From positions 29,450,969-29,514,968 of the forward strand of contig CM043942.1 of NCBI GenBank assembly GCA_014529385.2: DNA of 64,000 bases, given 5' to 3'. A program made the position numbers and the translations under genes. The notes under the pieces were generated by a model, which searched no databases, was not told where the DNA came from, and was given only the letters and a program-made list of their open reading frames with translations. This document shows positions 10,780-20,264 of the stretch, piece after piece (position 1 is the stretch's first letter; each line of letters opens with the position of its first letter). The DNA is from Adiantum capillus-veneris (lineage: Eukaryota > Streptophyta > Polypodiopsida > Polypodiales > Pteridaceae).

Positions 10780-11460
10780 CAGAAGGTATATCAAGAACTT
10801 TGACGAGATACATGCTTTACAAAAGAAAGAGGTCACTTTTAAGTGGACACGAAAAGAGATTTCAACTTTTAATCTCTTGAAAGAAAAGATGACTTCGGAT
10901 CCAATAATTGTTTTACCAGATCTTAGGAAGTCATTTGTGGTTCAGTGTGATGCGTGTGGCAATAGCATTAGTACAGTACTAATGCAAAATGGTCGGGTAG
11001 TAGCCTATGAAAGCAGAATCTTGCAAGGACCAGAAAAGACTATGCAAATCTATGAGAAAGAACTACCGGTTGTAATTCATGCGCTCTCTAGTTGGAAGCA
11101 CTACCTATTAGGTGCTAATTTTGTTGTCCAAACCGATCATCAGACTTTATGACACTTTTTGACACAATCAAAGTTATCAAAAGAAGAATATGCGATGGGC
11201 AAACATTCTTTCTATGTTCCACTTTCAAATTGTGTATGTGGAAGGTAAGAAGAATGTTGTGGCTGATGCGTTATCAAGAAAGCCACAACTTTTAGTTGTG
11301 TCAATTCCTTATCATCATGATCTTGATGACATGAAGGAACATTATGCTATTGATGAAGATTTTGCAAGAATCTTTGAACAGTTGCATGATGGACAACATC
11401 ATGAGCATTATCTTTTCAGGGATGGTTTCATGATGATGCATGGCAGACTATGCGTCACTA
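10780..11460 (+). pseudogene. RNase H and integrase start of gypsy A
   Basis: Reads FVVQCDACGNSISTVLMQNG, RVVAYESRILQGPEK, YEKELPVVIHALSSWKHY and NFVVQTDHQTL, a plant gypsy RNase H with the conserved D and E positions. It is then broken by a TGA near 11150 and a frameshift, and resumes MRWANILSMFHFQIVYVEG, NVVADALSRKPQ. The following AIDEDF...HDGFMM-type region leads toward the integrase zinc finger, but the sequence is cut at about 11460 by inverted element B. Confidence 0.88.
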
Positions 11461-12660
11461 CAGCATGACTGCTATAACAAGCCTCAACCTCAAAATTATC
11501 ATCGGCAAAAGCAGCAACATGAAGCTTTCATAAGATCGCCCCTTAAAGAAAATTCAACCTCCTCGAAGTGGGATTACTTAGTGTCACCTATTTCCGACCC
11601 TAGTCAAGTACTCGGTCGTGACGGCTGCGACACTGGACAAGTTCCCCCTCGCGAGCCCTACTAAACATTCAAGTCCTTCCAAGCTCTTGGTGGCAGAGTT
11701 GAAGAATTCCTCTAGCTTACCTTGTGCAAAAGGATCCTTGAGAGGACTAAGAAATGCAAGCAGTCTCTTCCTCCCCCTTCTAATTTGGAAGCCTTAATAT
11801 CTGTAGAGCAAGCTTAAGATTCAAGAGGTTCTAGTTCTTGTGTGACAATCGAAATACACACATTTCCTTCTCTGGCCGTGATCTAGGAAGAATCCATAGC
11901 CCCACCCTTGCAGAATGAAGTCATTGGTTCTGATGAGATAACCGATGATGTGGTGAACGATGGTTCTTCATCAACTTTGAAGACTCAAGTCCTTACCTTG
12001 GATGGTATAAAGGAAGATCTTAATGCGGACTCTTGTAGTATGACTTCAGTCCCTGCATATGAGTATTTGGACAAAATTTATTTCGATGCAACTTCATTGA
12101 AGACGGAAGAAATTCTAAACAACACTATCTCACAGTGAACACCTATTGTGGAAGATACCAATGTTTTCGCAAGCCCTATGGACTACTCAACAGTGGAACT
12201 ACTTGTGGCACTTAATTCAGAAGAAAGCTCAAGGACACATTTCAAGTTCGGAGCATTTTCGATATGATCCCCTTCAAGATTGACAAAGAATCCCTTTCTT
12301 GGTCAAAGCTTGAAGATGTTAAAGATTTTCATGGCTACACTTCTATGAATAAGAATTCTTGCCAAGTTGTAACTGTTATATTTACAATCTCGCAGAAAAT
12401 GCGACATGATGCAAATGAAGTCAGTTTTCATTTTGGCTTATGGAAGATTGTTATGGCCAAGAATAGTGCCATGACATGAGATTTAGCAGCTAAAGCAAAG
12501 AGATTCAATCGAAAGAAAAAGTCGAAGATGAAGATTTCATTTCCCGTCGACAACTCAAAGGTTCCAATTCAATAGAAGACCGAAGATTTTCTAAGACTCC
12601 CTTCCTTTCAAGAGTTCTGTCAGCATCAAAAGTCATTCATTTGACGGAGGCTCTCTTTTT
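11461..12660 (+). pseudogene. Internal ORF of element B
   Basis: Same protein as in element A: CYNKPQPQNYHRQ, STLKTQVLTLDGIKEDLNAD, NEVSFHFGLWKIVMAKNSAM. It shares the TAG after EEFL and the TGA after NTISQ with copy A and has extra coding-like sequence (MQNEVIGSDEITDDVV...) missing there. No enzyme motif is visible. Confidence 0.55.
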
Positions 12661-12673
12661 AAGTGGGAGGGAA

Positions 12674-12899
12674 TGTCACGATTTGTGACTAATTATTATT
12701 ATTATTTAATTAGGCTTTTATGCAAAACATGAAGAGTCACCAATGAAGAGTCATCGGTCACAACTCTTCACCGAATGGTTACACCTCTCTTCATCAAATG
12801 GTTACATCTCTTCGCCTAAAGTCACGATGTTTCATTCAAAAGACATGCCTATTCATTAAAAGGCACAACTCTTTATTGTAACCTTTCGCCCTCTATATA
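12674..12899 (+). repeat. LTR of element B, part 1 (U3 to TATA box)
   Basis: Matches the first ~226 bp of the element A LTR and stops inside CTCTATATA, where the MULE is inserted. The remainder is at 16626-16760. Confidence 0.9.
12891..12899. repeat. Left 9-bp target-site duplication of the MULE
   Basis: CTCTATATA here and at 16617-16625. The duplicated bases are the LTR TATA box itself. Confidence 0.88.
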
Positions 12900-12975
12900 A
12901 GGGGATTTTATTTTTGCGAGCTTTCAGTTTTGAGCTTTTACAATTGTAACTTATTTTTCGATCTTTTGAACCAGA
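12900..12975. repeat. Left terminal inverted repeat of the MULE
   Basis: Pairs with 16541-16616 at roughly 70% identity by eye, with shared cores GCGAGCTT and TTTTGAGCTTTT. Confidence 0.8.
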
Positions 12976-14041
12976 AGATTACACCAATGATATCTTTAAA
13001 TATCATTGTGACATGAGAGAACTCTATACTACATAGTGCAATTCTTCAATTACCAAACAACTATATGTGATATGAAAGCACGCCTATGCATTCACAAAAT
13101 GTAACTTAAAAAAAAGCACTATCTGCGTTTATTTTTGAGCTTGATATTACATTTAAATCTGAATTTTTTTGCAAAAGTCTCCTTTGTACGGACCCCATTA
13201 TTTTTTAAAAAATCGGTACACCCTTTCCTGGGCTCCCACATGGGATATCCATCATATAATACAAAAAACGTCCTCTTTGAAGTCGTAGGGGAAGGAAGGT
13301 CGAAAACGAAGAGGGAGGAGAGAGCTCACTCAGATTGGAGGAAATGTTTTAAGCAAAAGCTACTAGCTATGACATTTGGGAGTTTGACATGAAAAATTTC
13401 TCTTGTTGTGGGTTATTAAAAGACGTATTTCATGAGAAACATGTTTTGGAGATGGCCATATGGTATGGTATTAAGGGACCGTTTACAGATGGAGGGAAAA
13501 GGGGTTGATGCCTCCAAAGGAGCTAGTCTTATATTTTCTAGCAATCAAGGGAGAGCAAAAAAAAAAAAAAGATTTCTAGAAGCAGCATGTCCAAAGTTGG
13601 TGTACAAACTAGGGACGAGACCGTGTAATGTAAGGTTTTAATTTTATAATATTATGTGTTGTCTGCCATTAAAAAATTGTACACCAATCATGTTGAGGTG
13701 TCTTTAGGGCATAGGCAACTATAGTCTTATATTGCTATGTGCAAATGCATTGCAATTCAAAGCATCTTGATGTAGTCACCTATGTGTCACTTATAAAAGC
13801 TTGTTCTAGCATTCAACCTCTTGAAAAAGGAGCAAAAATTATGATAATATCAGTGAATGATCAGTGAGCTTTGTAGTCCCCCTTTTTTTGTGTAAAAAAT
13901 AGCTTTATGGATAGCTTTATACACATGACGATTAAGCACCTCGCCATCTCACCATCTCATTGAGAATGATGTAGAGCCGTTCCGATGTTTATATATACAC
14001 ATACAATAATGATCGCCATGTGTATTAAGCCATCCATAAAG
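12976..14041. other. MULE interior, no recognisable gene
   Basis: Two open stretches (13135-13392 and 13432-13641, plus) lack motifs I recognise. An A-run at 13558-13570 lies in the second. Possibly further captured sequence. Confidence 0.4.
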
Positions 14042-14260
14042 CTTGGCAATGCCTTGATTGACATATATATTAAGTGTAGTGAACTTTAGAAAGCACAATA
14101 AGTGCTTCAAGGTCTTCTTATCTGGAACTTCATCTCTTGGAATGCACTAATTGGGGGATATGCCCTAAAGGGATGAGGCCAAGAAGCTCTGGGCTTTTTT
14201 GAGCGGATGATAAGCGAGGGAGTGTCTCCAAATGCAATCACCTATGCTTGCTTCTTGTAG
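14042..14260 (+). pseudogene. Captured PPR gene fragment inside the MULE
   Basis: A single frame reads LGNALIDIYIKCSEL*KAQ*, ISWNALIGGYALKG*, then GQEALGFFERMISEGVSPNA and ITYACFL*. These are successive PLS-class pentatricopeptide repeats (NALID.Y.KC, WNALI.GY, EAL..F..M..EGV.PN..T). The register is kept over 72 codons with four stops (14087, 14099, 14174, 14258), so it decayed by substitution after capture. The original gene would be an organellar RNA-binding protein; this piece has no start, transit peptide or DYW end. Confidence 0.85.
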
Positions 14261-14329
14261 AATGTGGAAACTCGGGTTAAGGCAATGTGCTATGTTTCTT
14301 CTACCAATGCTAGGTACAAGTCCTTCAAC

Positions 14330-15019
14330 TCCACAGCTGGATGATCTTTTCAATTCAAATGGAGTTGTAAATGTGTTGCCTCAAGTTTATGTGAAGATAC
14401 AAAGTGATCTTTCTGGAGACACTATTTCTTCGAATGTCATGTCTCCAAACATTGTACAGGTTATATAAACCCCCCTCCCCCCAAAAAGGAGAATTTCTTT
14501 ACTCAAAGGAGAAGCTTCAGGTTCTACACGTTCAACAATTGTTAAGGTGGCCATCAAGCCACCACCCAGCTACACAACCCTAGGCATTGCCTCAAAGGAC
14601 ATGTCCCGGCGATCGAGTCTAGTTCTGTCGTTGATACATTACCACATTGTCCGCCTTCAGCAAATCAAGTTGCGAGGGTTGGAGATGACATTTGGGGCTT
14701 GATGGTTTCAACACTTCTGGCTCGCTATGTGTCACAACCAGATTTCTCACTATATGTATCATCAGCTTCTCAACCTACTTTTTCAAGCGCTTTTTATATC
14801 GGCCAATCCTTGTATACATCTTCTTCTAAACCACCATTTCCATTTCCAATTAGTGAGATAGCCAGCCATGCAAAATCAGGGAGCATAAGATTGCAACAGG
14901 AAAAATGGTTCGAAACAAGGTCGGCTGTTTGGGTTGATAGTCTTAGCAAGGGCTTGATTGATTTGAACATAGCAAGCCATAATATTCTTGATACTTCTTT
15001 TACTGGTTTAATTTTCTAG
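14330..15019 (+). pseudogene. Captured epsin-like (clathrin-interactor) gene fragment inside the MULE
   Basis: An open stretch at 14699-15019 (106 codons) contains, at residues 78-91, WVDSLSKGLIDLNI, close to the W-A-D-S-L-S-R-G-L-I-D-L-N-I segment that I associate with the C-terminal region of plant epsin-type clathrin adaptors. It is followed by an ASHNILD... tail. Upstream, 14330-14468 is open (STPQLDDLF...SNVMSPNIVQ) and ends at GTTATAT, possibly an exon with its donor. The ENTH membrane-binding domain is absent. Assignment rests on one motif; the order upstream is inference. Confidence 0.55.
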
Positions 15020-16240
15020 TTTGAACTTGGTTACTCACGTTCTCCTCTATTTTTGGGCAGCTAAAATAAATCCTTGAGTAGACATACGTATCGATTTCGA
15101 TCAATTGCAAACTAAAAGAATAAAGAAGAGTACGACAAGCATAGGAAAATCGACAGGCAAGAGTACGACGCAGATGGGTTTGAATCGAGGAGACCTGGTA
15201 TGGGGTTGGAACCAATAGATTCCACCCCAGGAGGTTTCTCAAATCAGAAACAATAGTATGGTGGATCTAGATGAATTGGATCTAATAGCTTGCTATAGTA
15301 ATGGCGGCCATACTCACGTGTGTTCTACCTTGGCAGGTTTATTAAAGAGACGACATGAATTATGGTAGGATATTGGCAATCTAAACACAACCACTGATCT
15401 TTTTACTAAACATGGGCTTGACCAAGATTTCTTAAAACCGGAATAAAGTAAATGTGAGATTGATTTGAATCACGCTCTTCTTAAAACCTCTCTATATGTA
15501 GCATGATTGGCTTTGTAAGATGAGAAATTGAAACGGAGAATTGTAGCATACCTTATACGTTCTTTCTTAAGATAATTCTTATATTTATTATTATTGAAAT
15601 TTGCAAAGGACTAATTAGAATCAAAAGATCTAACAAGGTGAGTAGTAAAGAACATAAAAAATTTTATTTGTTTATCATGGATATATGCTAGAAACTATGA
15701 ATAATGTTTAAGCATGGTTTCTCCTCTAGCCAGAATTTGTAGATGGAAGCTAGTGCAAGATGTGTAAACTTATGAATGACAACTTTGAAATGTACGGGCT
15801 CTGTTAGACATGAGAAGGGTTGTGCTTACTTTTGTGATAGTGACCGTTTGTACACTTCCTTTACCAACATGCATGACTTGCAGTACCTGTTTGTTTTCAA
15901 AACACCATTAGCTATCTAGCCATTGACACCGTCATGGGTCGCCCACCTTGTCGTGGGAACTGTAAGCTAGTCTTCTCATTAACATTTTCTTGTATTTTTC
16001 AGCAGAATAAGCATCATAAATAGGGATGTTTTCAGCATAGCTTGTAATCTCCACCCCACATCTTCCTTCTTGAAGGCAACGTAGTTTTAAATGGTTGCAA
16101 ACCATCTTTTTGTTTTTGTGAATATGGCTCATTATCCACTATGTGTTCTCATATTCCTATGAGTGTCATCAGCAATATGGACACCGATAGTCTTCTCAAA
16201 GATGAGCATGAATTGGAACATATGAAAGATTTTCATATAT
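15020..16240. other. MULE interior, unidentified
   Basis: One minus-strand stretch at 15932-16132 (CGVEITSYAENIPIYDAYS...) looks protein-like but I cannot place it. The rest shows no gene. Confidence 0.4.
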
Positions 16241-16400
16241 GTCTAGTTATATGATATAATTATATATAGTATAGCTATAGTTATATATAGTATAGTATAA
16301 TGATATATAGTATAGTTATATCATGATATAGTTCTATATTACTATACGCTATCTATTTATATAATTCTATATAGTATAGTTTATATATATAGATGTATGT
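16241..16400. repeat. AT-rich TATAGTATAG-type tandem repeat
   Basis: Irregular repeats of ATATATAGTATAG and close variants over about 150 bp, near the right end of the MULE. Confidence 0.85.
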
Positions 16401-16540
16401 TTTGTGGTTCATATCTTGCTAGATGTTCATGCTCAAAGTTACGACTTTTTGAAACTTATACACGTTTTTTTAATGTGTATTATACGAGTAATGTCTGTTG
16501 TTTTGGTTGCCTTTTTTGTGCCGTTAGAAAAGCCTCCAAA

Positions 16541-16616
16541 TTAAATGTTAAAAAGCTCGCAAAAATGGTTCTCATTGCAAAAGCTCAAAATCAGAAGCTC
16601 GCTAAAAAAACACACT
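16541..16616. repeat. Right terminal inverted repeat of the MULE
   Basis: Inverted match to 12900-12975. Confidence 0.8.
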
Positions 16617-16625
16617 CTCTATATA
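16617..16625. repeat. Right 9-bp target-site duplication of the MULE
   Basis: CTCTATATA, followed by AGAGTGGCTTGTG, the normal continuation of the LTR. Confidence 0.88.
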
Positions 16626-16760
16626 AGAGTGGCTTGTGTAATGCAAATCAATCTCAGTTTGAATCTCTCAAGTCTCTTTCAAGTTCTGTCTTGTACTCAA
16701 GTTCTAAATTTTCAAGTTATGAAGTGTTAAATAAACAGAGGAGTAACCTAAATCCTCACA
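16626..16760 (+). repeat. LTR of element B, part 2 (R-U5)
   Basis: Completes the LTR begun at 12674: 226 + 135 bp = 361 bp, equal to the other copies. Contains AAATAAACAGAGG and ends CTCACA. Confidence 0.9.
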
Positions 16761-17111
16761 CAAACTCCCCTTTAAGCTTTACATCAAGGATGTGGGTTTT
16801 GCCCTTATGTTGAAGAGTGATATTTTTGTTGAAGACATCCAGTACGCCATGTATACGGAACATCCACGGGATTTTAACAGGCATCGCACCCTTCGATTGG
16901 CATGATATAAAACTCCTCTGTATCCACATATGACCAAACATGCAGACGGAGCTTTCCAACGATAGGAGTAACACACTCTGAGTGGCCAGGACATGCCAGC
17001 CCTGCCTCTGCTGTGTACCCCATCTCTTCAGCTTTAATGCCCAACTTGATGGCCAACTCTGGTGAGATAAAGTTTGCTTTGGCACCTAGATAAAAAAAGA
17101 TAAATGCTGGT
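16761..17111 (-). pseudogene. Inverted copy of the gypsy A protease region
   Basis: On the minus strand it reads FFYLGAKANFISPELAIKLG, AEEMGYTAEAGLACPGHSE, VGKLRLHV and ITLQHKGKTHILDVKLKGEF, the same domain as 6634-6986. The catalytic D-x-G is lost (Y-L-G). It abuts the element B LTR at exactly the base where the plus-strand copy abuts element A. A frame change lies near 16870. Confidence 0.88.
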
Positions 17112-17490
17112 CCGAGAAAGTTCGTGAATGGCCTTACATCTTTGGAAAACTTGTGTTTGCTAGATGCCTGACAAAGACCAACTTCCGAGTCCAAGATGGC
17201 TTGGACACCATTTTGGGTCCAACTTATGCTATTGCTATCGATGATAAATCCTAGGTGAGAAATCTCTTGTACCCCATGGTCCTGAAGGATCTAGATTACC
17301 GTCTCTACATCCAACAAGTGTCCCTTGTAGGTTGTGGAGAAGATCAAAATGTCATCAAGAAAGATAAACAAACATTTGCTAATGATTTTGTGGTAAGACA
17401 AAAAGGAATCACCAAGAATTTAGTGGCCTGGTTTGCGTATGAATTTTTGAAAGTTGTTTTTGGAATGATAGCTTTGAAAATATGAACTTG
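17112..17490 (-). pseudogene. Gypsy-type RT fragment, out of order
   Basis: On the minus strand the sequence reads CLFIFLDDILIFSTTYKGH, ETVIQILQDHG, LGFIIDSNSIS, VQAILDSEVG and KFSKDVRPFTNFLG. This matches the gypsy RT catalytic block (F-L-D-D intact) through the thumb. It lies upstream of the protease on this strand, the reverse of gag-pol order, so the join at about 17111 is a rearrangement. The RT may come from a different gypsy copy. Confidence 0.75.
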
Positions 17491-17522
17491 TTGCTAGCCG
17501 TAGTTGCCTCTGCCTCTTGTAC

Positions 17523-17524
<2 letters not shown>

Positions 17525-17555
<31 letters not shown>
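17525..17555. repeat. Poly-G tract (31 G)
   Basis: An uninterrupted G run at the end of the RT fragment. Its true length is uncertain in any assembly. Confidence 0.9.
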
Positions 17556-17556
<1 letters not shown>

Positions 17557-18758
17557 GTTTGGAAAACCGTTTTTTTTACTATTTTGAACCGGTTTTTGAC
17601 CATTTTGTTTTTGGCCAGGAAATGGGCATAATGCCATATCATATATGATGTATGCTTAGGTACCTATCATGGCTGCAATGCTCAACATTGTTCATAAGCC
17701 CATCATGCATCATGCATCATGCAGATTAAGCTTAGTTATTCTGGCTTTTCCAGGGGCGGGAATAGCTATAGTTCTTTGCGCAGGGAGTGAATTGAAATTG
17801 ATAGAACACTTTTGGCCGGCAGGTATATTTTTATAGAAGATGTCTGGTCTTATCTTCTTCAAAATTGGCAATAAATTCGGGGTTTGACCGAAACATACCA
17901 AATGGGGCAATTGCCCAAGGCTTGGGTAACACATGATCTGGTTGAGGCCTTGTTTCCCAAACAACTACAATCCCTTATAGGTTCGTTAAAATCATAATTA
18001 TATCTCCATATCCACGCATGGGATAACGCAACAAATTGACGGGATCAAGCAAGCAAGGGCTTTCGCTGATAAGGCAACTACTTTACTTAATAACCTGGAA
18101 ATGGCAAATAAGCAATTGTTTGTTATGCACGGGTCTTGACATTGGAATTCAGAGGTCAAGTCTCTAGTCTTTAAACGAATTTACATGTCTTTAAAAGTGG
18201 ACCGCCTTATCAAACTTTCTTTTCCCAACCTTAAGTTTTTGTTTTCGTATTGAAGTTTTTGAACAGTTTTTTTGTACCTTACAACTATGATGCTAGCCTT
18301 TGCTAGGCTCTCTCGAAGTTGATCTTGGTTGAAGACTTCTCTTCTTCTAGCATCTCTGGTCCCGAATGTACTAGCCACTGCATGAGGAACTTGTTCTTGA
18401 TGTAAGCTTATTCAAACAAATTGGTTGGTCGACGTGTCCATGCTCGTGAAATGTGAGACAAAAATGTCCTAGCCGGTCCCCTAAGTTACAAAGCAGGGTG
18501 CTTTAACCTGCCTAGTTACAAGACCTACCTTTATCCCAGTTATGAGGGAGTTTGTCAGATGACCTGCAAATTTTGTACCCCTTAGTTTTGTACTCTCCAA
18601 TTTATATCTCCCCATTTTGTATCTCAACAGTTTTAGCCTCACCTTGCAGCCTTACATAGTTCTTACTTTTGTACACATTTCAATCATTATCCTTCTAACA
18701 TGTGGTTGTAACTTTTGGTCTCATAGGTAATTTTGATTGTTTGAAGACAAAATAGAGC
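17556..18758. other. Unassigned; possible retroelement remnant on the minus strand
   Basis: Minus-strand stretches 17710-17964 (ending IPAPGKARITKLNLHDA) and 18181-18378 (FNQDQLRESLAKASIIVVRY then a coiled-coil-like KKTVQKLQYENKNL) could be gag remnants but have no diagnostic motif. ATCATGC is repeated three times at 17702-17722. The rest shows nothing. Confidence 0.35.
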
Positions 18759-19035
18759 TTTCTTTCTTGATTTCTCTCTCATAAAACACTCGATGTTTTC
18801 TCATGTGTCTTGTTGCCACATTAAAATGTTGTTGCCCTGTCGTCATTGGCTACCACATGTTTAGTGCCTTAGTATTGCAACATGATGTAAATAGAACTTT
18901 CTTTCTTGATTTCTCTCTCATAAAACACTTGATGTTTTCCCATGTGTCTTGTTGCGACATCAGCTGCTGCTGCCATGTCGTCATTGGCTGCCACGTGTTC
19001 AGTGCCTCAGTATTGCTACATCATGTCCCATAAAG
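18759..19035. repeat. Two-copy tandem repeat, ~139 bp
   Basis: TTTCTTTCTTGATTTCTCTC through GTATTGC.ACAT.ATGT is present at about 18759-18896 and again at 18898-19035, roughly 85-90% alike by eye. Confidence 0.85.
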
Positions 19036-19036
19036 C

Positions 19037-19670
19037 TATCAAAATTTCCATGATGAACTGCGGACACCTCCACTTCTATATTGATAACAACAACTGACAA
19101 ACGTGCCGACTCTCCATAAACTGTAAACACATCATGTTCATAGAGTCATGAGCATCCATGGAGGTTGCACGCATCATGGGGCCCTAGCTACTACTAAGGT
19201 TAGCTCCCATCCCAAATCACTATGCCTCCCACAAAAGGCAAGCTTGGGAGAGATGTGGGATGTTCACCACAAGGCTATATATACCCCTTTAACTTCCACA
19301 CCATCTTTTGCATGTTGGATAATCTCCTTTATGCATGTGAGATTTGCACCTCCAACAACCCCTCTCCAATTGAGAGAGGATAGCCAAGACCATGAAACTT
19401 GAGCTTTGATACCATGTCAAAATTGCAATGATGAAATGCGGACACCTCCATGTCCATATTGGTTGACAAATGTGCCCAACTCTCCACGAACTACAATCAC
19501 ATCACGTACATAGATTCGTTAGCACCCATGGAGGTCACACGAATCCACATGAGCATGAGGACCGAGTTGCTACTGAGGTAAGTTCCGACCCCACGTCACT
19601 AGGCCTCCCACCTTTCCAGAAAAGGCAAGCTTGGGGGAGATATAGGTATGCTCACCAAAGGGCTATATAG
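19037..19670 (-). mobile_element. TRIM-like miniature LTR retrotransposon
   Basis: Two diverged ~250-bp direct repeats (19037-19283 and 19415-19670) share blocks such as CGGACACCTCCA, CATAGA.TC.T.AGCA.CCATGGAGGT and AGGCAAGCTTGGG. The 131-bp interior has, on the minus strand, TGGTATCAAAGCTC (19401-19414, tRNA-iMet-type PBS) directly at the edge of the right repeat and GTTAAAGGGG (PPT-like) at the edge of the left. This is the plan of terminal-repeat retrotransposons in miniature: no coding capacity, mobilised by other elements. Repeat identity is modest and a TSD was not found. A related repeat lies at 23246-23490. Confidence 0.55.
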
Positions 19671-19683
19671 ATAGCAATTATCT

Positions 19684-20264
19684 CGTCAATATAAACTTTT
19701 ACAAGGTTTCAAGAACATGTTAGGGAATCTAGAAGAGTCCTTATTAGAAACACTTTACTAGAGAGTATCAAACCTCTTCATGCAACCATTGCTAAATTTG
19801 GTTTTGATTCTTTCCGTTGTTTTCTTGTTGAGCATATAGAAGGCTCTTTTAGAAATGCTAGAGAGTTTTACGAAGTGGCATGGCCTTGAGAGCTTTTTTG
19901 GATGAGAACTTTGCATACCTTCTTTCCTAATGGCTATAATGTGGATGGAAAATCTTCTTCACCAAAAAGTAAGAAAGCTTCTCATAAAACCCCTATGTTG
20001 TGGAAAAGGCATCCTAAACATCCTTCTCTTCCTATTCCCTCTTTGACTATTCCTAGAGTTTCATCCGTAGAACAAGTCAATCCTCTTGGCATAGTGGTAG
20101 CAAACTCTTGTGTCCCTAGGGTAGATGATGTTAGTTCTTCAAACCATAGAGTTTTTGCCTATAGAGACTATAAACAAAGATTAGTGTTCTTAGATAGACT
20201 CATCAGTTCGGGTAAGTTCTCTTGTAAAGTTTTTGACATGTATAATGTCAAAATTCTTTCCTAA
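19684..20264 (+). pseudogene. GIY-YIG endonuclease remnant of the PLE
   Basis: Reads TRFQEHVRESRRVL, IAKFGFDSFRCFLVEHIEG, REFYEVAWP*ELFWMRTLHT and FFPNGYNVDG. The R..EH..ES block, the 'fGFDsF...vleh' strand and the E..W...L.T..P.GyN end are GIY-YIG nuclease features, including the catalytic Glu position. A TAG interrupts before ELFW (19888). A Lys/Ser/Pro-rich linker follows to 20264. The domain would nick target DNA for RT priming. The first ~25 residues including GIY/YIG are gone. Confidence 0.7.

Larger units (their letters stand above)
5220..11460 (+). mobile_element. Ty3/gypsy element A, broken and nested
   Basis: On the plus strand the order is gag-like region, aspartic protease, reverse transcriptase, RNase H and the start of the integrase region: gag-pol order of Ty3/gypsy. 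A 2.83-kb LTR element is inserted between protease and RT (6987-9819) with a GTTTG target duplication. The 3' end is lost at about 11460, where an inverted copy of that inserted element begins. Many stops and frameshifts show it is inactive. No chromodomain or 3' LTR remains here. Confidence 0.85.
12900..16616. mobile_element. Mutator-like element (Pack-MULE) in the TATA box of an LTR
   Basis: The left end (AGGGGATTTTATTTTTGCG...TTTTGAGCTTTTACAATT) and the inverted right end (AGTGTGTTTTTTTAGCG...TTTTGAGCTTTTGCAATG) align over about 75 bp with small gaps. A 9-bp direct repeat, CTCTATATA, flanks the element, and joining the flanks restores the intact LTR seen at 6987-7346. Long TIRs with a 9-bp TSD are the Mutator superfamily signature. 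No MULE transposase domain is visible in the 3.7 kb. It carries fragments of at least two host genes (PPR, epsin-like), as Pack-MULEs do. Movement would need a transposase in trans. Confidence 0.85.
11461..16760 (+). mobile_element. Inverted partial copy (B) of the LTR element, split by a MULE
   Basis: Plus-strand sequence from CAGCATGACTGC matches the element A interior inverted (8391 downward). It continues through the PPT (AAGTGGGAGGGAA) into an LTR starting TGTCACG at 12674, interrupted 12900-16616, resuming and ending CTCACA at 16760. The 5' LTR and PBS are missing. The copy keeps about 150 bp (around 11725-11960) that element A lacks, so A was not its direct template in present form. 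Right of the LTR comes CAAAC and gypsy protease on the minus strand: the same junction as at 6986|6987. Confidence 0.85.

Noticed and set aside
17525-17555. Poly-G runs here and at 8924 as regulatory G-quadruplexes
   Set aside because: Homopolymers inside transposon debris with no gene nearby; length is also unreliable.
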